A stretch of 64,000 bases of DNA from NCBI GenBank assembly GCA_910585345.1, contig CAJUDS010000002.1:62001-126000 (forward strand), in the 5' to 3' direction. This DNA is from an uncultured Lachnospiraceae bacterium. GTDB taxonomy: Bacteria > Bacillota > Clostridia > Lachnospirales > Lachnospiraceae. Shown here piece after piece: positions 37,192 to 45,744 of the stretch. The position numbers and the translations under genes are program-made. The notes below the pieces were generated by a model. The model saw only the letters and a list, made by a program, of their open reading frames with translations. It ran no database searches and had not been told where the DNA came from. Position 1 is the stretch's first letter. Each line of letters begins with the position of its first letter.

Positions 37192-37221
37192 CCGGTCGTA
37201 CTAAACAGAACACAGGACCGG
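37192..37221 (-). terminator. Possible weak terminator between the fucosyltransferase and GT4 genes
   Basis: CCGGTC (37192-37197) and GACCGG (37216-37221) pair around an 18-base loop and are followed on the minus strand by ATTTT. The loop is long and the T run short, so this is at best a partial terminator. Confidence 0.3.
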
Positions 37222-37258
37222 CCGGGGAACTTCCGCATATGCTCACTATGGCTGCCAA

Positions 37259-38179
37259 TTATTGATAGAATGCTTCAATGCCCAGCCAATTCCCCTTTTT
37301 ACCGTGTGCAACTGCCGCCAAATACTCCTGCGGCGCAATCACCATTTTATTTTCATTTTGATTTAAAGTTGCCGCCCACATACTAAACGTACTATTGCAA
37401 ATAATATTATTTTTGCAATAACTCATCAACAGCATATCTTTATAGCTGTCTTTCCCTGTGTTATAATCGATAATTTTTACGTTGTCTATAAAAGAAAAAT
37501 TTTCTTTTATATATTGTTTGTCATCGGAAAACACAAAAAAATAAGGGTGGGGATAATGCGCACATAAAATATTGACCGCATTTATATAATACTGCATTCC
37601 CGGTGTTTTAATATGGTTCTCTATATAATCTCCCCTGCGCACATGGATGGAAACCGACTCGGATGCCTTAATTTCTTCCAAAACAGCACTGTTTTTTTGA
37701 TCCAACGTGTCCCGGAACTTAAAAATCTCTGCCAAATCAAAATCGGCCTCCCGCCAAAACCAATCTCCCGCCCAATATCCGCAGAGCCATAAGTTATATT
37801 CTCTTATTTCCTCCGCCGTTAAGCTGTTAAATTCTCTGCTCCACTCGCTTTCCGTCACTCTTCTGTTATGCGTATCAATGCGCCTCTTCCATAAATAGTT
37901 ATTCCAAATCTTTCGTTTTATTATATCGACAATGCCGTATTTATGCCTCTCATATGCCCCGCCGCTTTGCATAATTTCCTTTGTAGCTGCAACATCCAAA
38001 TCCATATTTTCAAAAACATCCTGCAGTTCAAACCCATTGTGTTCCAGATATTTCTTATATAAATATCTGTCTAAATCCGCCTTTACTTCTATTTCCGGAT
38101 ATTTTTCTTTGAGATGAAAATAAAATGCATATTGATACATCTGATTTCCCAACCCACCCTGAAATTTTACAAACAGCAT
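37259..38179 (-). CDS. Alpha-1,2-fucosyltransferase (GT11)
   Basis: A 306-residue enzyme. The start FVKFQGGLGNQMYQYAF and SIHVRRGDY at 177-185 are the donor-binding signatures of family GT11. Later NIICNSTFSMWAATLN matches the third conserved block. It would move fucose from GDP-fucose to a galactose-like residue by an alpha-1,2 bond, as in blood-group H structures. The ATG at 38179 has AAGGAAA before it and overlaps the end of the upstream SGNH-like gene; a longer open frame to 38230 is not needed. A second, clearly different GT11 gene is at 55435. Confidence 0.93.
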   Translation of the reverse strand: MLFVKFQGGLGNQMYQYAFYFHLKEKYPEIEVKADLDRYLYKKYLEHNGFELQDVFENMDLDVAATKEIMQSGGAYERHKYGIVDIIKRKIWNNYLWKRRIDTHNRRVTESEWSREFNSLTAEEIREYNLWLCGYWAGDWFWREADFDLAEIFKFRDTLDQKNSAVLEEIKASESVSIHVRRGDYIENHIKTPGMQYYINAVNILCAHYPHPYFFVFSDDKQYIKENFSFIDNVKIIDYNTGKDSYKDMLLMSYCKNNIICNSTFSMWAATLNQNENKMVIAPQEYLAAVAHGKKGNWLGIEAFYQ

Positions 38180-38180
38180 C

Positions 38181-39090
38181 CTATTTCCTTTCCAATCTTG
38201 CCTGTATCTTTTCTGTAAATACTTTTCCACCTTGTTTATTTAAATGCCACCAGTCAGAGAAGTACTCATAATTTTCAACAAACTCCTTGTCGTGCGAATA
38301 GTCCCAATATTCTACTTCGTACTTCTCCTGAATCTCTTTTATGATATGATACCAATTGCTCCACACCCCCCCCCGGTATGAATTTATTGTATTCCTCTGT
38401 ATAGGGAGTCGTGATCAAAATTGGTGTAATATTCCGTTCTTTACATAATTCTATTATTCCGCAAATCGCTTCTAATTCTTCCTCATTAATATCCTCTGTT
38501 ATATTCAAAGCCGCAGGTCCTTCTTTTTCCGCAGCCAGCATAGCGCTTATCGCATTTTCTTTTGTAATCACTCCATCCGGCTCCTCTTTTTTCCCCATTG
38601 CCGCCTTTGCAATCCTGCTCAAATGCCGGTTGGTCGGATTCAAAATAGAAAACCATTTATAAAAATAATCATCTGCCACAGAATAATTTTTTACCAATTC
38701 CGGTGGGAGTACTTTATAATACCGTAAATTCTTCGACCAAAAATCCTCCCGCTCACATTCATTTTGACAAAAACTGAATAAACTGACTACGATAAAAACA
38801 GTGCTGTCCTCCGCCATATGATCCGCATATTGTTGAAACAGTCTGTAATCATAGCTTAAGGTCTGCCCATCCATTGCAAAATTAAACATTCTGGTGTCAT
38901 CCTGCCAAATAAAAGACCTCTTCCCATGGCTGCTGCCTAAATTTGCTACTGCAATTTCATCCGGCATCTTGGAATACAGAAGCGTACCATCGTCATAGGG
39001 GTTTCTTGCATCATATACTCTGCTCAACCAAAACACAATTACTGCTATTATCAAGGTAAACGAACAAACATTTCTGATAAAAATTTTCAT
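38181..39090 (-). CDS. SGNH-like O-acylation partner, out of frame at a G9 tract (phase-OFF form)
   Basis: The gene is a tandem paralog of 39095-40030 but is broken. From the ATG at 39090 the frame gives an N-terminal helix (6-23), the GDS-like block ANLGSSHGKRSF and the body of the fold. A run of nine G (plus-strand C 38366-38374) then shifts it into a wrong frame that stops at 38275, after 271 residues. The rest of the protein, including the catalytic DWWHLNKQGGK block, is open in the next frame and ends at 38181. With eight G the two parts join into 302 residues, close to the paralog's 311. The missing part holds the Asp/His pair, so the present form should be inactive. Confidence 0.85.
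38366..38374. repeat. Homopolymer tract C9 (coding-strand G9), out of frame
   Basis: Nine C in a row on the plus strand, G9 in the SGNH-like gene. Frame arithmetic requires 8 or 11 G for a full-length product (IPGGVW). The tandem paralog has CCGGGGAGTG at the same place, with only four G and no slippage-prone run. Confidence 0.9.
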
Positions 39091-39094
39091 ATTT

Positions 39095-40030
39095 CTATTT
39101 CTCCTCAAGATTGAAAGTATGGCAATTATCCCCCAATCTTACCAGTATCTTTTCTGTAAACACTTTTGCACCTTGCTTATTCAAGTGGAACCAATCCAAA
39201 AAATACTCATAATGCTCGGTAAACTCTCTGTCGTGCGAATAGTCCCAATATTCTACTTCGTACTTCTCCTGGATTTCCTGTATGATAGTATACCAATTAC
39301 GCCACACACTCCCCGGTATGAATTTATTATATTCCGCCGTATAAGGAGTCGTAATCAAAATTGGTGTAATATTCCGTTCTCTACATAATTCTATTATTCC
39401 GCAAAGCGCTTCCAATTCTTCCTCATTGATATCCCCGGCTGCATTAGAGTATATCACTTCATCTCGATCTGCAGTCAGCATAGCCTTTATGATACTCTCT
39501 TTTGTCGCAATTCCATCATATTCCTCTTTCTGGCCGGACAATGCCTCTACCATCCTGCTCAAATGCCGGTTTGTCGGATTTAAGACAGAAAACCATCGAT
39601 AAAAATAATCATCAAACATCGAATACTTTTTTATTTTATCCGGCGGAAGAACTTTATAATACCGTAAATTTTTTGCCCAAAAACTTTCTTCCTCGTATTC
39701 ATCCTGACAAAAGCTAAATAAACTTACTACGATAAAAACGGTACTGCCCTCCGCCATATGATCCACATACTCCTGAAATATCCTGTAATCGTAGCTCAAC
39801 GTCTGCGAAGACATGGCAAAGTTGAACATTCTCGTTTCATCCGGCCACAGAAAAGAATTTTGGCCATGGCTGCTGCCCAAATTTGCCACCACGATCTCTT
39901 CCGGCATTTTGAAATACGGAAGTGTCCCATCATTATAAGGGTTTCTCGCATCATATACTCTGCTCATTGCAAATACAATTACCGCAATCATCAAAATAAA
40001 CGCCAAAACATTCTTTATAAAAGTTTTCAT
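39095..40030 (-). CDS. SGNH-like O-acylation partner, intact tandem copy
   Basis: A 311-residue protein with one N-terminal helix (about 6-23), the GDS-like block ANLGSSHGQNSF (Ser near 58) and a late DWFHLNKQGAK block that gives the catalytic Asp and His. The fold resembles SGNH/DltD-like proteins that pass acyl groups to polymers outside the membrane. The ATG at 40030 has AAGGAG six bases upstream, and the MBOAT gene ends eight bases away. The damaged second copy follows after four bases. At the position of the G9 tract this copy reads IPGSVW without a homopolymer, so it stays constantly on. Confidence 0.85.
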   Translation of the reverse strand: MKTFIKNVLAFILMIAVIVFAMSRVYDARNPYNDGTLPYFKMPEEIVVANLGSSHGQNSFLWPDETRMFNFAMSSQTLSYDYRIFQEYVDHMAEGSTVFIVVSLFSFCQDEYEEESFWAKNLRYYKVLPPDKIKKYSMFDDYFYRWFSVLNPTNRHLSRMVEALSGQKEEYDGIATKESIIKAMLTADRDEVIYSNAAGDINEEELEALCGIIELCRERNITPILITTPYTAEYNKFIPGSVWRNWYTIIQEIQEKYEVEYWDYSHDREFTEHYEYFLDWFHLNKQGAKVFTEKILVRLGDNCHTFNLEEK

Positions 40031-40038
40031 ACTTCTCC

Positions 40039-41454
40039 TTAAAACTGAAAGTATATAAATTCTTTTCCTGCTCCGCTGGGCGTTAATATAATAATGCTCA
40101 TGGTGATCATAACATAACAGCACCACCTTATATATTTCGGCAGCCTGTCATAACTGCTTTCTCCGCACAGATTTAGTTCCCTAAAACTGAAAGCCCCCCA
40201 GACAGTCAATATCAGTACGACTTTCATAAGATCCATATTGGTTATTACCCCGGAAATACCGGACCAGTATACCTTTGGCTGCCAAAAGTTCCGAAACATA
40301 TTTCCAATAAAAAACACAGCGTCGGTTATCGTCTGCGCCCTGAAGAAAATCCATAATATATCGATAATGATAAAATTTACCAGCCACCGGATACATTTAA
40401 CGCCTTTCCCGCCTCTGACTCTAAAAGCCGGGATAAACTGCTCTATTACATTGATCACGCCATGCAGCAGTCCCCATACGATAAATGTAACGTTCGCCCC
40501 ATGCCAGATACCGCTGGCCACAAAAACAATGACGGTATTTATGCATGTCCTTAGTTTTCCCTGTCTGCTCCCTCCAAGCGGAATGTATATGTAATCCTTT
40601 AACCAGGAGGACAAGGAAATATGCCACCTCTGCCAGAACTCCTTGATTGATCCTGACAAATAGGGTTTGTCGAAATTTTCCATCAACTGAATATCAAACA
40701 AGGCCGCGGTTCCTATCGCTATGTCAGAATAGCCGGAAAAATCACAATATATCTGAAAAGTAAAAAATATCGAAATAAGTAAAAGGGCACCACCGTTGTA
40801 ATTTGCCAGGCCGGCAAAGGTGCTATCCACATAAACCGCCAGCGTATTCGCAACTACAAGTTTTTTAAAATAGCCCCACAGCATCTTTCTCAGCCCGTAG
40901 GTTGCTTTTTCATTGTCAAAAATATGCTGTCCTGTAATCTGCGGCAAAAGATTGCCGGAACGTTCAATCGGACCTGCCACTAGCTGCGGGAAAAAACTTA
41001 CATAAGTCGCATAAATGAACAAATTGGTTTCCGCTTCTATATCACCGCGATATACATCAATCACATAACCTACCGTCTGGAACGTAAAAAAGGAAATCCC
41101 TACCGGTAAAATCAAATTCAACGGTTCATAATAACCTTTCCACAAGCCTGCAAGAATGCCTGCGGCAAAATCAAAATATTTAAAAACAAACAAAATCCCA
41201 AAGCATACGATGCAGGCGCTGATGATACAGACTCTTTTTTCCCAGTGCTTTTTAAAATGCCGTATGCCCAATGCCGCCGCCCAGGTTAACAGCGTAACCG
41301 CCGCAATCAAAAATCCGCATTTTAAGTTCCAGCTCATATAAAAATAATAGCTCACTATCAATAACAGCTTCCACCGATGCCGATTCGGCAGCAGCCAATA
41401 CATAATAAACGTCACGACCAGAAATATTCCATAATTTACAGTTGTGAAAGACAT
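40039..41454 (-). CDS. MBOAT family O-acyltransferase, third copy
   Basis: A 471-residue polytopic membrane protein. FFPQLVAGPIERS lies at 154-166, EFWQRWHISL near 272-281, YIPLGGSRQGK near 290-300, and SGIWHGA with catalytic His at 318. It moves acyl groups across the membrane. Its two SGNH-like partner genes follow directly, one of them switchable by a G tract, so the acylation pattern may vary between cells. It is closer in look to MBOAT 2 (21458) than to MBOAT 1. Confidence 0.94.
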   Translation of the reverse strand: MSFTTVNYGIFLVVTFIMYWLLPNRHRWKLLLIVSYYFYMSWNLKCGFLIAAVTLLTWAAALGIRHFKKHWEKRVCIISACIVCFGILFVFKYFDFAAGILAGLWKGYYEPLNLILPVGISFFTFQTVGYVIDVYRGDIEAETNLFIYATYVSFFPQLVAGPIERSGNLLPQITGQHIFDNEKATYGLRKMLWGYFKKLVVANTLAVYVDSTFAGLANYNGGALLLISIFFTFQIYCDFSGYSDIAIGTAALFDIQLMENFDKPYLSGSIKEFWQRWHISLSSWLKDYIYIPLGGSRQGKLRTCINTVIVFVASGIWHGANVTFIVWGLLHGVINVIEQFIPAFRVRGGKGVKCIRWLVNFIIIDILWIFFRAQTITDAVFFIGNMFRNFWQPKVYWSGISGVITNMDLMKVVLILTVWGAFSFRELNLCGESSYDRLPKYIRWCCYVMITMSIIILTPSGAGKEFIYFQF

Positions 41455-41511
41455 ACCTTCCTCCCTCAGACCATCTGTTTAACAGTAGTATTAGCATCTA
41501 CTCTATACCGG

Positions 41512-42147
41512 CTATTTATTTCCTTCTGCGAAACCGAAAAAGCTACATGCCTCTTCCGGCACATCCGTGCAGAGAAACAAATTATCAGACTTTATATTTT
41601 TCAATTTGTCCCACAACAAATGCCTTTCCCTCCCGTGAATTTCAGGAGAAATGATACTCACCCTTTTCCCCATGTTCAAATACCGCATGACGGCATCTGT
41701 ATCGATCCAGGATTTTTCCCATTCATCCATCCAAACGCCGTCGGCATCCTGCAAAAGCACCGGCTCTGTCTCATAATCGCTTAGCCTTGTAAAGTAACGG
41801 AATCCGTTGGTACGATAGACTACCTGCTCGGGTATCGACATGTCAAACACAAAATAGTTTGTAACCGAATACTTTTCAAGAAGCTTCTCAAGCAATTCCT
41901 GTATGCCGTCGGCTTTCACATTGAGCGCCAAAAATAAGTCGCAGTTCATCTGCCGGTAAATGCGCAGAACTTCCTCAAACAAGGGACAATTGGCATCGCC
42001 TATATTATGCGCGACAACCAGATTTCCACTATAGTCGCGGATATCCGTTTCTATCCCATATCCATTGTCAAAAGCTCTTTGAATCGCCGCTAAGGTATTT
42101 TTTTCCTCTACCGTCCTCCAGTATCCACGATGTGCCAGTATCTTCAT
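41512..42147 (-). CDS. Glycerophosphodiester phosphodiesterase-like protein
   Basis: A 211-residue soluble protein without signal peptide. It starts MKILAHRGYW and has NTLAAIQRAFDNGYGIETDI and VVAHN. These are the catalytic HRG, the metal-binding ExD and the second His of the GDPD superfamily. The enzymes cleave phosphodiesters of glycerol. In a capsule locus such a protein may act on a glycerol-phosphate-type substituent or its activated precursor; this is inference. The ATG at 42147 has GGGAG eight bases upstream. It is a little shorter than most family members but keeps the key residues. Confidence 0.82.
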   Translation of the reverse strand: MKILAHRGYWRTVEEKNTLAAIQRAFDNGYGIETDIRDYSGNLVVAHNIGDANCPLFEEVLRIYRQMNCDLFLALNVKADGIQELLEKLLEKYSVTNYFVFDMSIPEQVVYRTNGFRYFTRLSDYETEPVLLQDADGVWMDEWEKSWIDTDAVMRYLNMGKRVSIISPEIHGRERHLLWDKLKNIKSDNLFLCTDVPEEACSFFGFAEGNK

Positions 42148-42220
42148 AAAAGTTTCTCCCATTGCTTTCTTTCAAAAATCCCATTCGGGATGACCGTATA
42201 TCAGAAAACCATTTTCCTGT

Positions 42221-42961
42221 TTATCGCCAGATTTGGGAAACAGGATTACGGATGAATTTTTCCAGGTCTTCCGGTATGCCAAGGCCGTACATGCCGTCAT
42301 CCTCTCTCCCTACATTGTAATAAACAAATAATTTCCCGTCCGCTATCATCTCATTGTAAACAGGCGCTACATAAAATTCATTATTCACTCTGATATTTTT
42401 ATCAATCATCTGATGCGCATAGAAAACAAAGTCAGCTCCATGCTTATAGTTATAGATCCCTACCGTTGCCTCATCAGAGATTACTTCCTTCTCGCGGACA
42501 GTCGTAATATATCCCTGTTCATCCATCGCTATAAACGACCATTTAGGATCATTGGATTTCATAGTCATAATCAGACCGTCTTTGTCCTCCATTTTGGCAA
42601 GATATTCATTAATATCGATATCGACATATTGATCAGAATTCGCTATCATAAGCGGATCCTGATTATTGATATATTGCTCCGCAAGCAAAACCGTGCACGC
42701 CGCTCCCTCTGTCACATGGTCTACAGGTAGTACGATACATCCGGGTTCAATCGATTTCAATTTACTCTCCAGATCATATTTCTGCAAATGTTCATGGAGA
42801 CACAAAAATATAAAACGGTACTCCTGTTTCGGTCTTATATTCTCAATTACATACTCAATCATGGAATGTCCATGCACCTCAATCAACGGTTTCGGCACCT
42901 CATACCCGGCCTTCACAAAACGGCTTCCTCTGCCGGCCATCGGAATTACTATATGAATCAT
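42221..42961 (-). CDS. Nucleotidyltransferase of the sugar/alcohol-phosphate type
   Basis: A 246-residue cytoplasmic enzyme with the signature IPMAGRGSRFVKAGYEVPKPL, metal-binding ANSDQYVDID, and a TVGIYNYKHG block. It is a GT-A-like NTP transferase that should activate a phosphorylated small molecule with CTP, UTP or similar. Its start at 42961 has AGGAGG nine bases upstream and overlaps the cupin stop by four bases. With the second, degenerate nucleotidyltransferase (43271), the cupin and the HAD phosphatase it forms a compact module. I have seen similar sets in Campylobacter capsule loci, but I cannot name the product. Confidence 0.85.
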   Translation of the reverse strand: MIHIVIPMAGRGSRFVKAGYEVPKPLIEVHGHSMIEYVIENIRPKQEYRFIFLCLHEHLQKYDLESKLKSIEPGCIVLPVDHVTEGAACTVLLAEQYINNQDPLMIANSDQYVDIDINEYLAKMEDKDGLIMTMKSNDPKWSFIAMDEQGYITTVREKEVISDEATVGIYNYKHGADFVFYAHQMIDKNIRVNNEFYVAPVYNEMIADGKLFVYYNVGREDDGMYGLGIPEDLEKFIRNPVSQIWR

Positions 42962-43293
42962 TTGGTATCCTCCTCGCACATATATTTATCATTGTTGGCT
43001 CCCGGAAGTTTGACTACAACATTCACCGCATCCGTAAGCGCCTCAAAAGATGTCGCGTCCCCCGGCTCCGCAATGATAATATCCCCCTCTGTCCACTCCC
43101 GTCCAAACATCCTGACTTTTCCGGACATCACGACCGTGTATTCTGTCGCGATCTTGTGGAAATGTGCTTCCTCCTTCGCTCCCTTTTTATACTTCTTTAC
43201 AGAAACCTCAACATCATTGGTCTTCATCAACGACGGTTCAAAATTTCCGATAAACCATCCGCCCTTCATCTCATCTAATTTTGATGCCCTCAC
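42958..43293 (-). CDS. Small cupin-fold protein
   Basis: A 111-residue single-domain cupin. KEEAHFHKIATEYTVVMSGK gives the first metal-binding motif (His-x-His and Glu), and GDIIIAEPGDATSFEA the second half. Such proteins act as isomerases, epimerases or sensors on sugars and small molecules. It probably starts at the GTG at 43293, with GGAGG seven bases before it and inside the end of the upstream gene. The end overlaps the next gene, so translation is coupled on both sides. Substrate unknown. Confidence 0.82.
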   Translation of the reverse strand: MRASKLDEMKGGWFIGNFEPSLMKTNDVEVSVKKYKKGAKEEAHFHKIATEYTVVMSGKVRMFGREWTEGDIIIAEPGDATSFEALTDAVNVVVKLPGANNDKYMCEEDTK

Positions 43294-44026
43294 CCTGCTC
43301 CCTCCGTTTCATTAAATATTTCTCATATTCAGCTATTGCATTGTCCTGCTTAAAATTAAAATAATCCTCCTGATTGATCTGATAAATTCCAATTTTCTTC
43401 TGTTTTAAGATCATTTCATTATAAACAGGACATACATAATATCTTCCATTGACATTGACACCTTTCTTTATCATTTGCTCGGCTGCGTCAATAAAGTAAC
43501 CGCCCTTTTTAAAGTAGTAAAATCCTGTCGTAGCCATTTTACTGATCGGCCGCTTTTCGGCCGCCTCTATCACAAGACCTTCCGCATTTGTCTTAACGAA
43601 CGACCACCTCGGATGAATCCCCTCAAACGTGACAACTCCCCCGTCATAATCTCTTTCCCTGAATGTATTGACAGCTTCCTGCAGATTGGCCGTTACCACC
43701 TGATCACTGCCGGCTATAATAAGTGGCTCGTCCTCTTTAATCTCATCGATTGCCAGCAAACAACTGCAGGCCGCTCCCTTCGTCTCTCCATCCGCCACGA
43801 CCACTCTAACGCCCGGGATCATAAGACGCAGCATATTGTCCAAGTGGTATCTCGCAATATCTTCCTTCCGCAAAACCACTGTAAATTCTGCTCCCTCTAT
43901 CACTGCCAGCGATTCATACACATGTTGAAGCAGTGTTTTTCTCTCAATCTCATAAAGGCCTCTTATATAACCAAACTTTTCATCCTTATGATTGTTTCCC
44001 GCTATCGGTATGACTATCTTGACCAT
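43271..44026 (-). CDS. Nucleotidyltransferase-like protein with altered signature
   Basis: A 251-residue protein that resembles its neighbour at 42221 over its whole length: IVIPIAGNN at the start, IAGSDQVVTANLQE in the metal site, TTGFYYFKKGG later. The loop that should read GxGxR...PKP is AGNNHKDEKFGYIRGLYEI, so the usual Arg and Lys for NTP binding are missing or displaced. It may work as an inactive partner, or with another substrate. AAGGA stands directly before the ATG with GGGAG further up. It overlaps the cupin gene at its end. Confidence 0.82.
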   Translation of the reverse strand: MVKIVIPIAGNNHKDEKFGYIRGLYEIERKTLLQHVYESLAVIEGAEFTVVLRKEDIARYHLDNMLRLMIPGVRVVVADGETKGAACSCLLAIDEIKEDEPLIIAGSDQVVTANLQEAVNTFRERDYDGGVVTFEGIHPRWSFVKTNAEGLVIEAAEKRPISKMATTGFYYFKKGGYFIDAAEQMIKKGVNVNGRYYVCPVYNEMILKQKKIGIYQINQEDYFNFKQDNAIAEYEKYLMKRREQGEGIKIR

Positions 44027-44029
44027 TCC

Positions 44030-44665
44030 TTATATCACTCCCTTTTCCGCTAACGCAATGTGCTCCACAATATTAAAATAATTGACATCATAGACCGTAT
44101 CGACCTGCATTACATGTCCTCCCGCCGCCTTTGCCGCACGGATACCGTTTTGATTATCCTCCACGATAAGACATTCATCCGGTATAAGAGCCAGCCTGGA
44201 AATTGCCACATTATACATTTCGGGATCCGGTTTCCCTTTGGTCACATCCTGATTGCTCAGAAAAAATTCCAGATAATCGATCAGCTTGCTTCTCTCCATC
44301 ATTGTTTCCACTGTTTTCCTGACGGAATTCGAGGCCACTGCCAGCCGGTACCCCTCTTCCCGCAACTTGGAAAGAGCATATTCATGCGTAAAGACAGGAC
44401 GGCAGTTCATAACGATCTTGTCCATCGTATATTGTTGTTTCAATTCATTAATAAACTTATGCAGCCTAAGAGGCATCCCCTTTTCCATAGAAAGCATCTC
44501 TAATTTCTTTGCCGTAGGCAGGCCGTCATAAGTCACCAAATGGTCATACCTGCTGATCTCATAGCCAAACAGTCCCAGCGCTTCATTCAAAGCCTCATAA
44601 TGCCACTCTTTGGCGTCAATGAGCACCCCATCCATATCAAAAATGATTGCTTTTATCTCTGACAT
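44030..44665 (-). CDS. HAD-superfamily phosphatase (beta-PGM-like)
   Basis: A 211-residue soluble enzyme. IIFDMDGVLID (catalytic Asp10, Asp12), VASNS (motif II), KGKPDPEMY (motif III Lys) and VEDNQNGI (motif IV) are all present, together with a helical cap. It should remove a phosphate from a small molecule. The start of a set with two nucleotidyltransferases and a cupin suggests it makes or trims the precursor that is then activated. The frame is open to 44713, but the ATG at 44665 fits the fold start. Substrate unknown. Confidence 0.88.
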   Translation of the reverse strand: MSEIKAIIFDMDGVLIDAKEWHYEALNEALGLFGYEISRYDHLVTYDGLPTAKKLEMLSMEKGMPLRLHKFINELKQQYTMDKIVMNCRPVFTHEYALSKLREEGYRLAVASNSVRKTVETMMERSKLIDYLEFFLSNQDVTKGKPDPEMYNVAISRLALIPDECLIVEDNQNGIRAAKAAGGHVMQVDTVYDVNYFNIVEHIALAEKGVI

Positions 44666-44722
44666 TGTAACAAACCCTTTCCCTTCATCCGGACTATCAA
44701 AATGCCTGCGCATTTTACCGTG

Positions 44723-45739
44723 CTAACCCGCCTGCTTTCCGTATTCCTTATAGAATACCAGCCATGACAGGAAATCAACCTCTTCCATTGCCTCTACGCC
44801 GTCATACCTGCGCCATCTATACTCTCTGTTTATATATTTCGGCCAGTAAAGATCTATGGAAGCCGCGTCAACAATAACAAAAAATTTCCCCAGCGCTTCA
44901 TGCCAGCTTTCCAGGTCACATCCTTTCTCCCAGCCAGTCGTTCTTAAATAGCGCAGCGCCAGATAACTTTCTATAACCCGGGACGATATTCCTCGTTCGC
45001 ATGTTTCCTCCATTTTGTTTCTTTCCCAAAAGTCATTTAATATTTTGTGGCTAACCGGCTCTATGTCCCAATATTTTAGTAAACCGTCTATATGTCCAAA
45101 ATGAAACATATCTGATAAACCATAGATACGATTGCTAAACGTATCCAGACTTACCGCGGCAATTCTTTTCTTACACTCCTCCCCATATGGTGGAAACACT
45201 TCCAATAATATCAGCAACTCCCAAATACATCTCGGTGAATAGATTCGCTGATCCGTCCTTGTTTTACAGGCATATTCACATCCCAGTTTCTTTGCCAGCC
45301 GCAGTCCCTCTCTTGCCGACACGATCTGCAGATTCGCGTTAGAAGGGCCTGCATTCTCCGGCTTTGGCGTCGTAAGTGCGACTGCGCCGCACGCCTCTAT
45401 CTGTCTGAGCAGTTTACGCTCCGTCCCCTCCCAGGTTGATACGATTACTCTCATCTGCGGAAATATTTTTTTATATAATTTTACGGTTTCCACTGTGAAA
45501 TGATATTTTTCAACCACAGGTCCCTGTAAGATAAGCGCGGTATTCGGATAAACTGCATCATATGGTTTACACTGAATATCCCCTGCCCATACCGGCCGCC
45601 GATGGATCGTATGAAAGGAATCCAAGGCGCGAAAGCTATCCTGACTTAAGCCAATGCCTCGCTTAAAACAAGCAAAATATTTTGACGCACGTTTTTCAAA
45701 CGCCTCCTTTATCAGATGATCTATTTCTTTTTTTAACAT
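44723..45739 (-). CDS. WavE-like lipopolysaccharide-synthesis family protein
   Basis: A 338-residue protein. The stretch ALILQGPVVEKYHFTVETVK followed by VIVSTWEGTE is the start pattern of the WavE family (PF07507), known from Vibrio LPS core loci and believed to be glycosyltransferases. Later KTRTDQRIYSP carries a TDQR metal-like motif. No membrane helix is visible. It lies between an ABC exporter and the HAD/nucleotidyltransferase module, so it may attach the residue that module activates. This last point is inference. Confidence 0.82.
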   Translation of the reverse strand: MLKKEIDHLIKEAFEKRASKYFACFKRGIGLSQDSFRALDSFHTIHRRPVWAGDIQCKPYDAVYPNTALILQGPVVEKYHFTVETVKLYKKIFPQMRVIVSTWEGTERKLLRQIEACGAVALTTPKPENAGPSNANLQIVSAREGLRLAKKLGCEYACKTRTDQRIYSPRCIWELLILLEVFPPYGEECKKRIAAVSLDTFSNRIYGLSDMFHFGHIDGLLKYWDIEPVSHKILNDFWERNKMEETCERGISSRVIESYLALRYLRTTGWEKGCDLESWHEALGKFFVIVDAASIDLYWPKYINREYRWRRYDGVEAMEEVDFLSWLVFYKEYGKQAG

Positions 45740-45744
45740 ATCCG

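Larger units (their letters stand above)
38181..40030. repeat. Tandem duplication of the SGNH-like partner gene
   Basis: The genes 38181-39090 and 39095-40030 are adjacent, in the same direction, and alike over their whole length at protein and DNA level. An identical block of about 40 bases, beginning tcgtgcgaatagtcccaata, occurs at about 38290 and again near 39230. Recombination between them could exchange the G9 tract for the stable version or delete one copy. Confidence 0.85.

Noticed and set aside
37192..37221. The CCGGTC/GACCGG pair as a strong terminator or operator
   Set aside because: Loop of 18 bases and short T run; kept only as a weak terminator.
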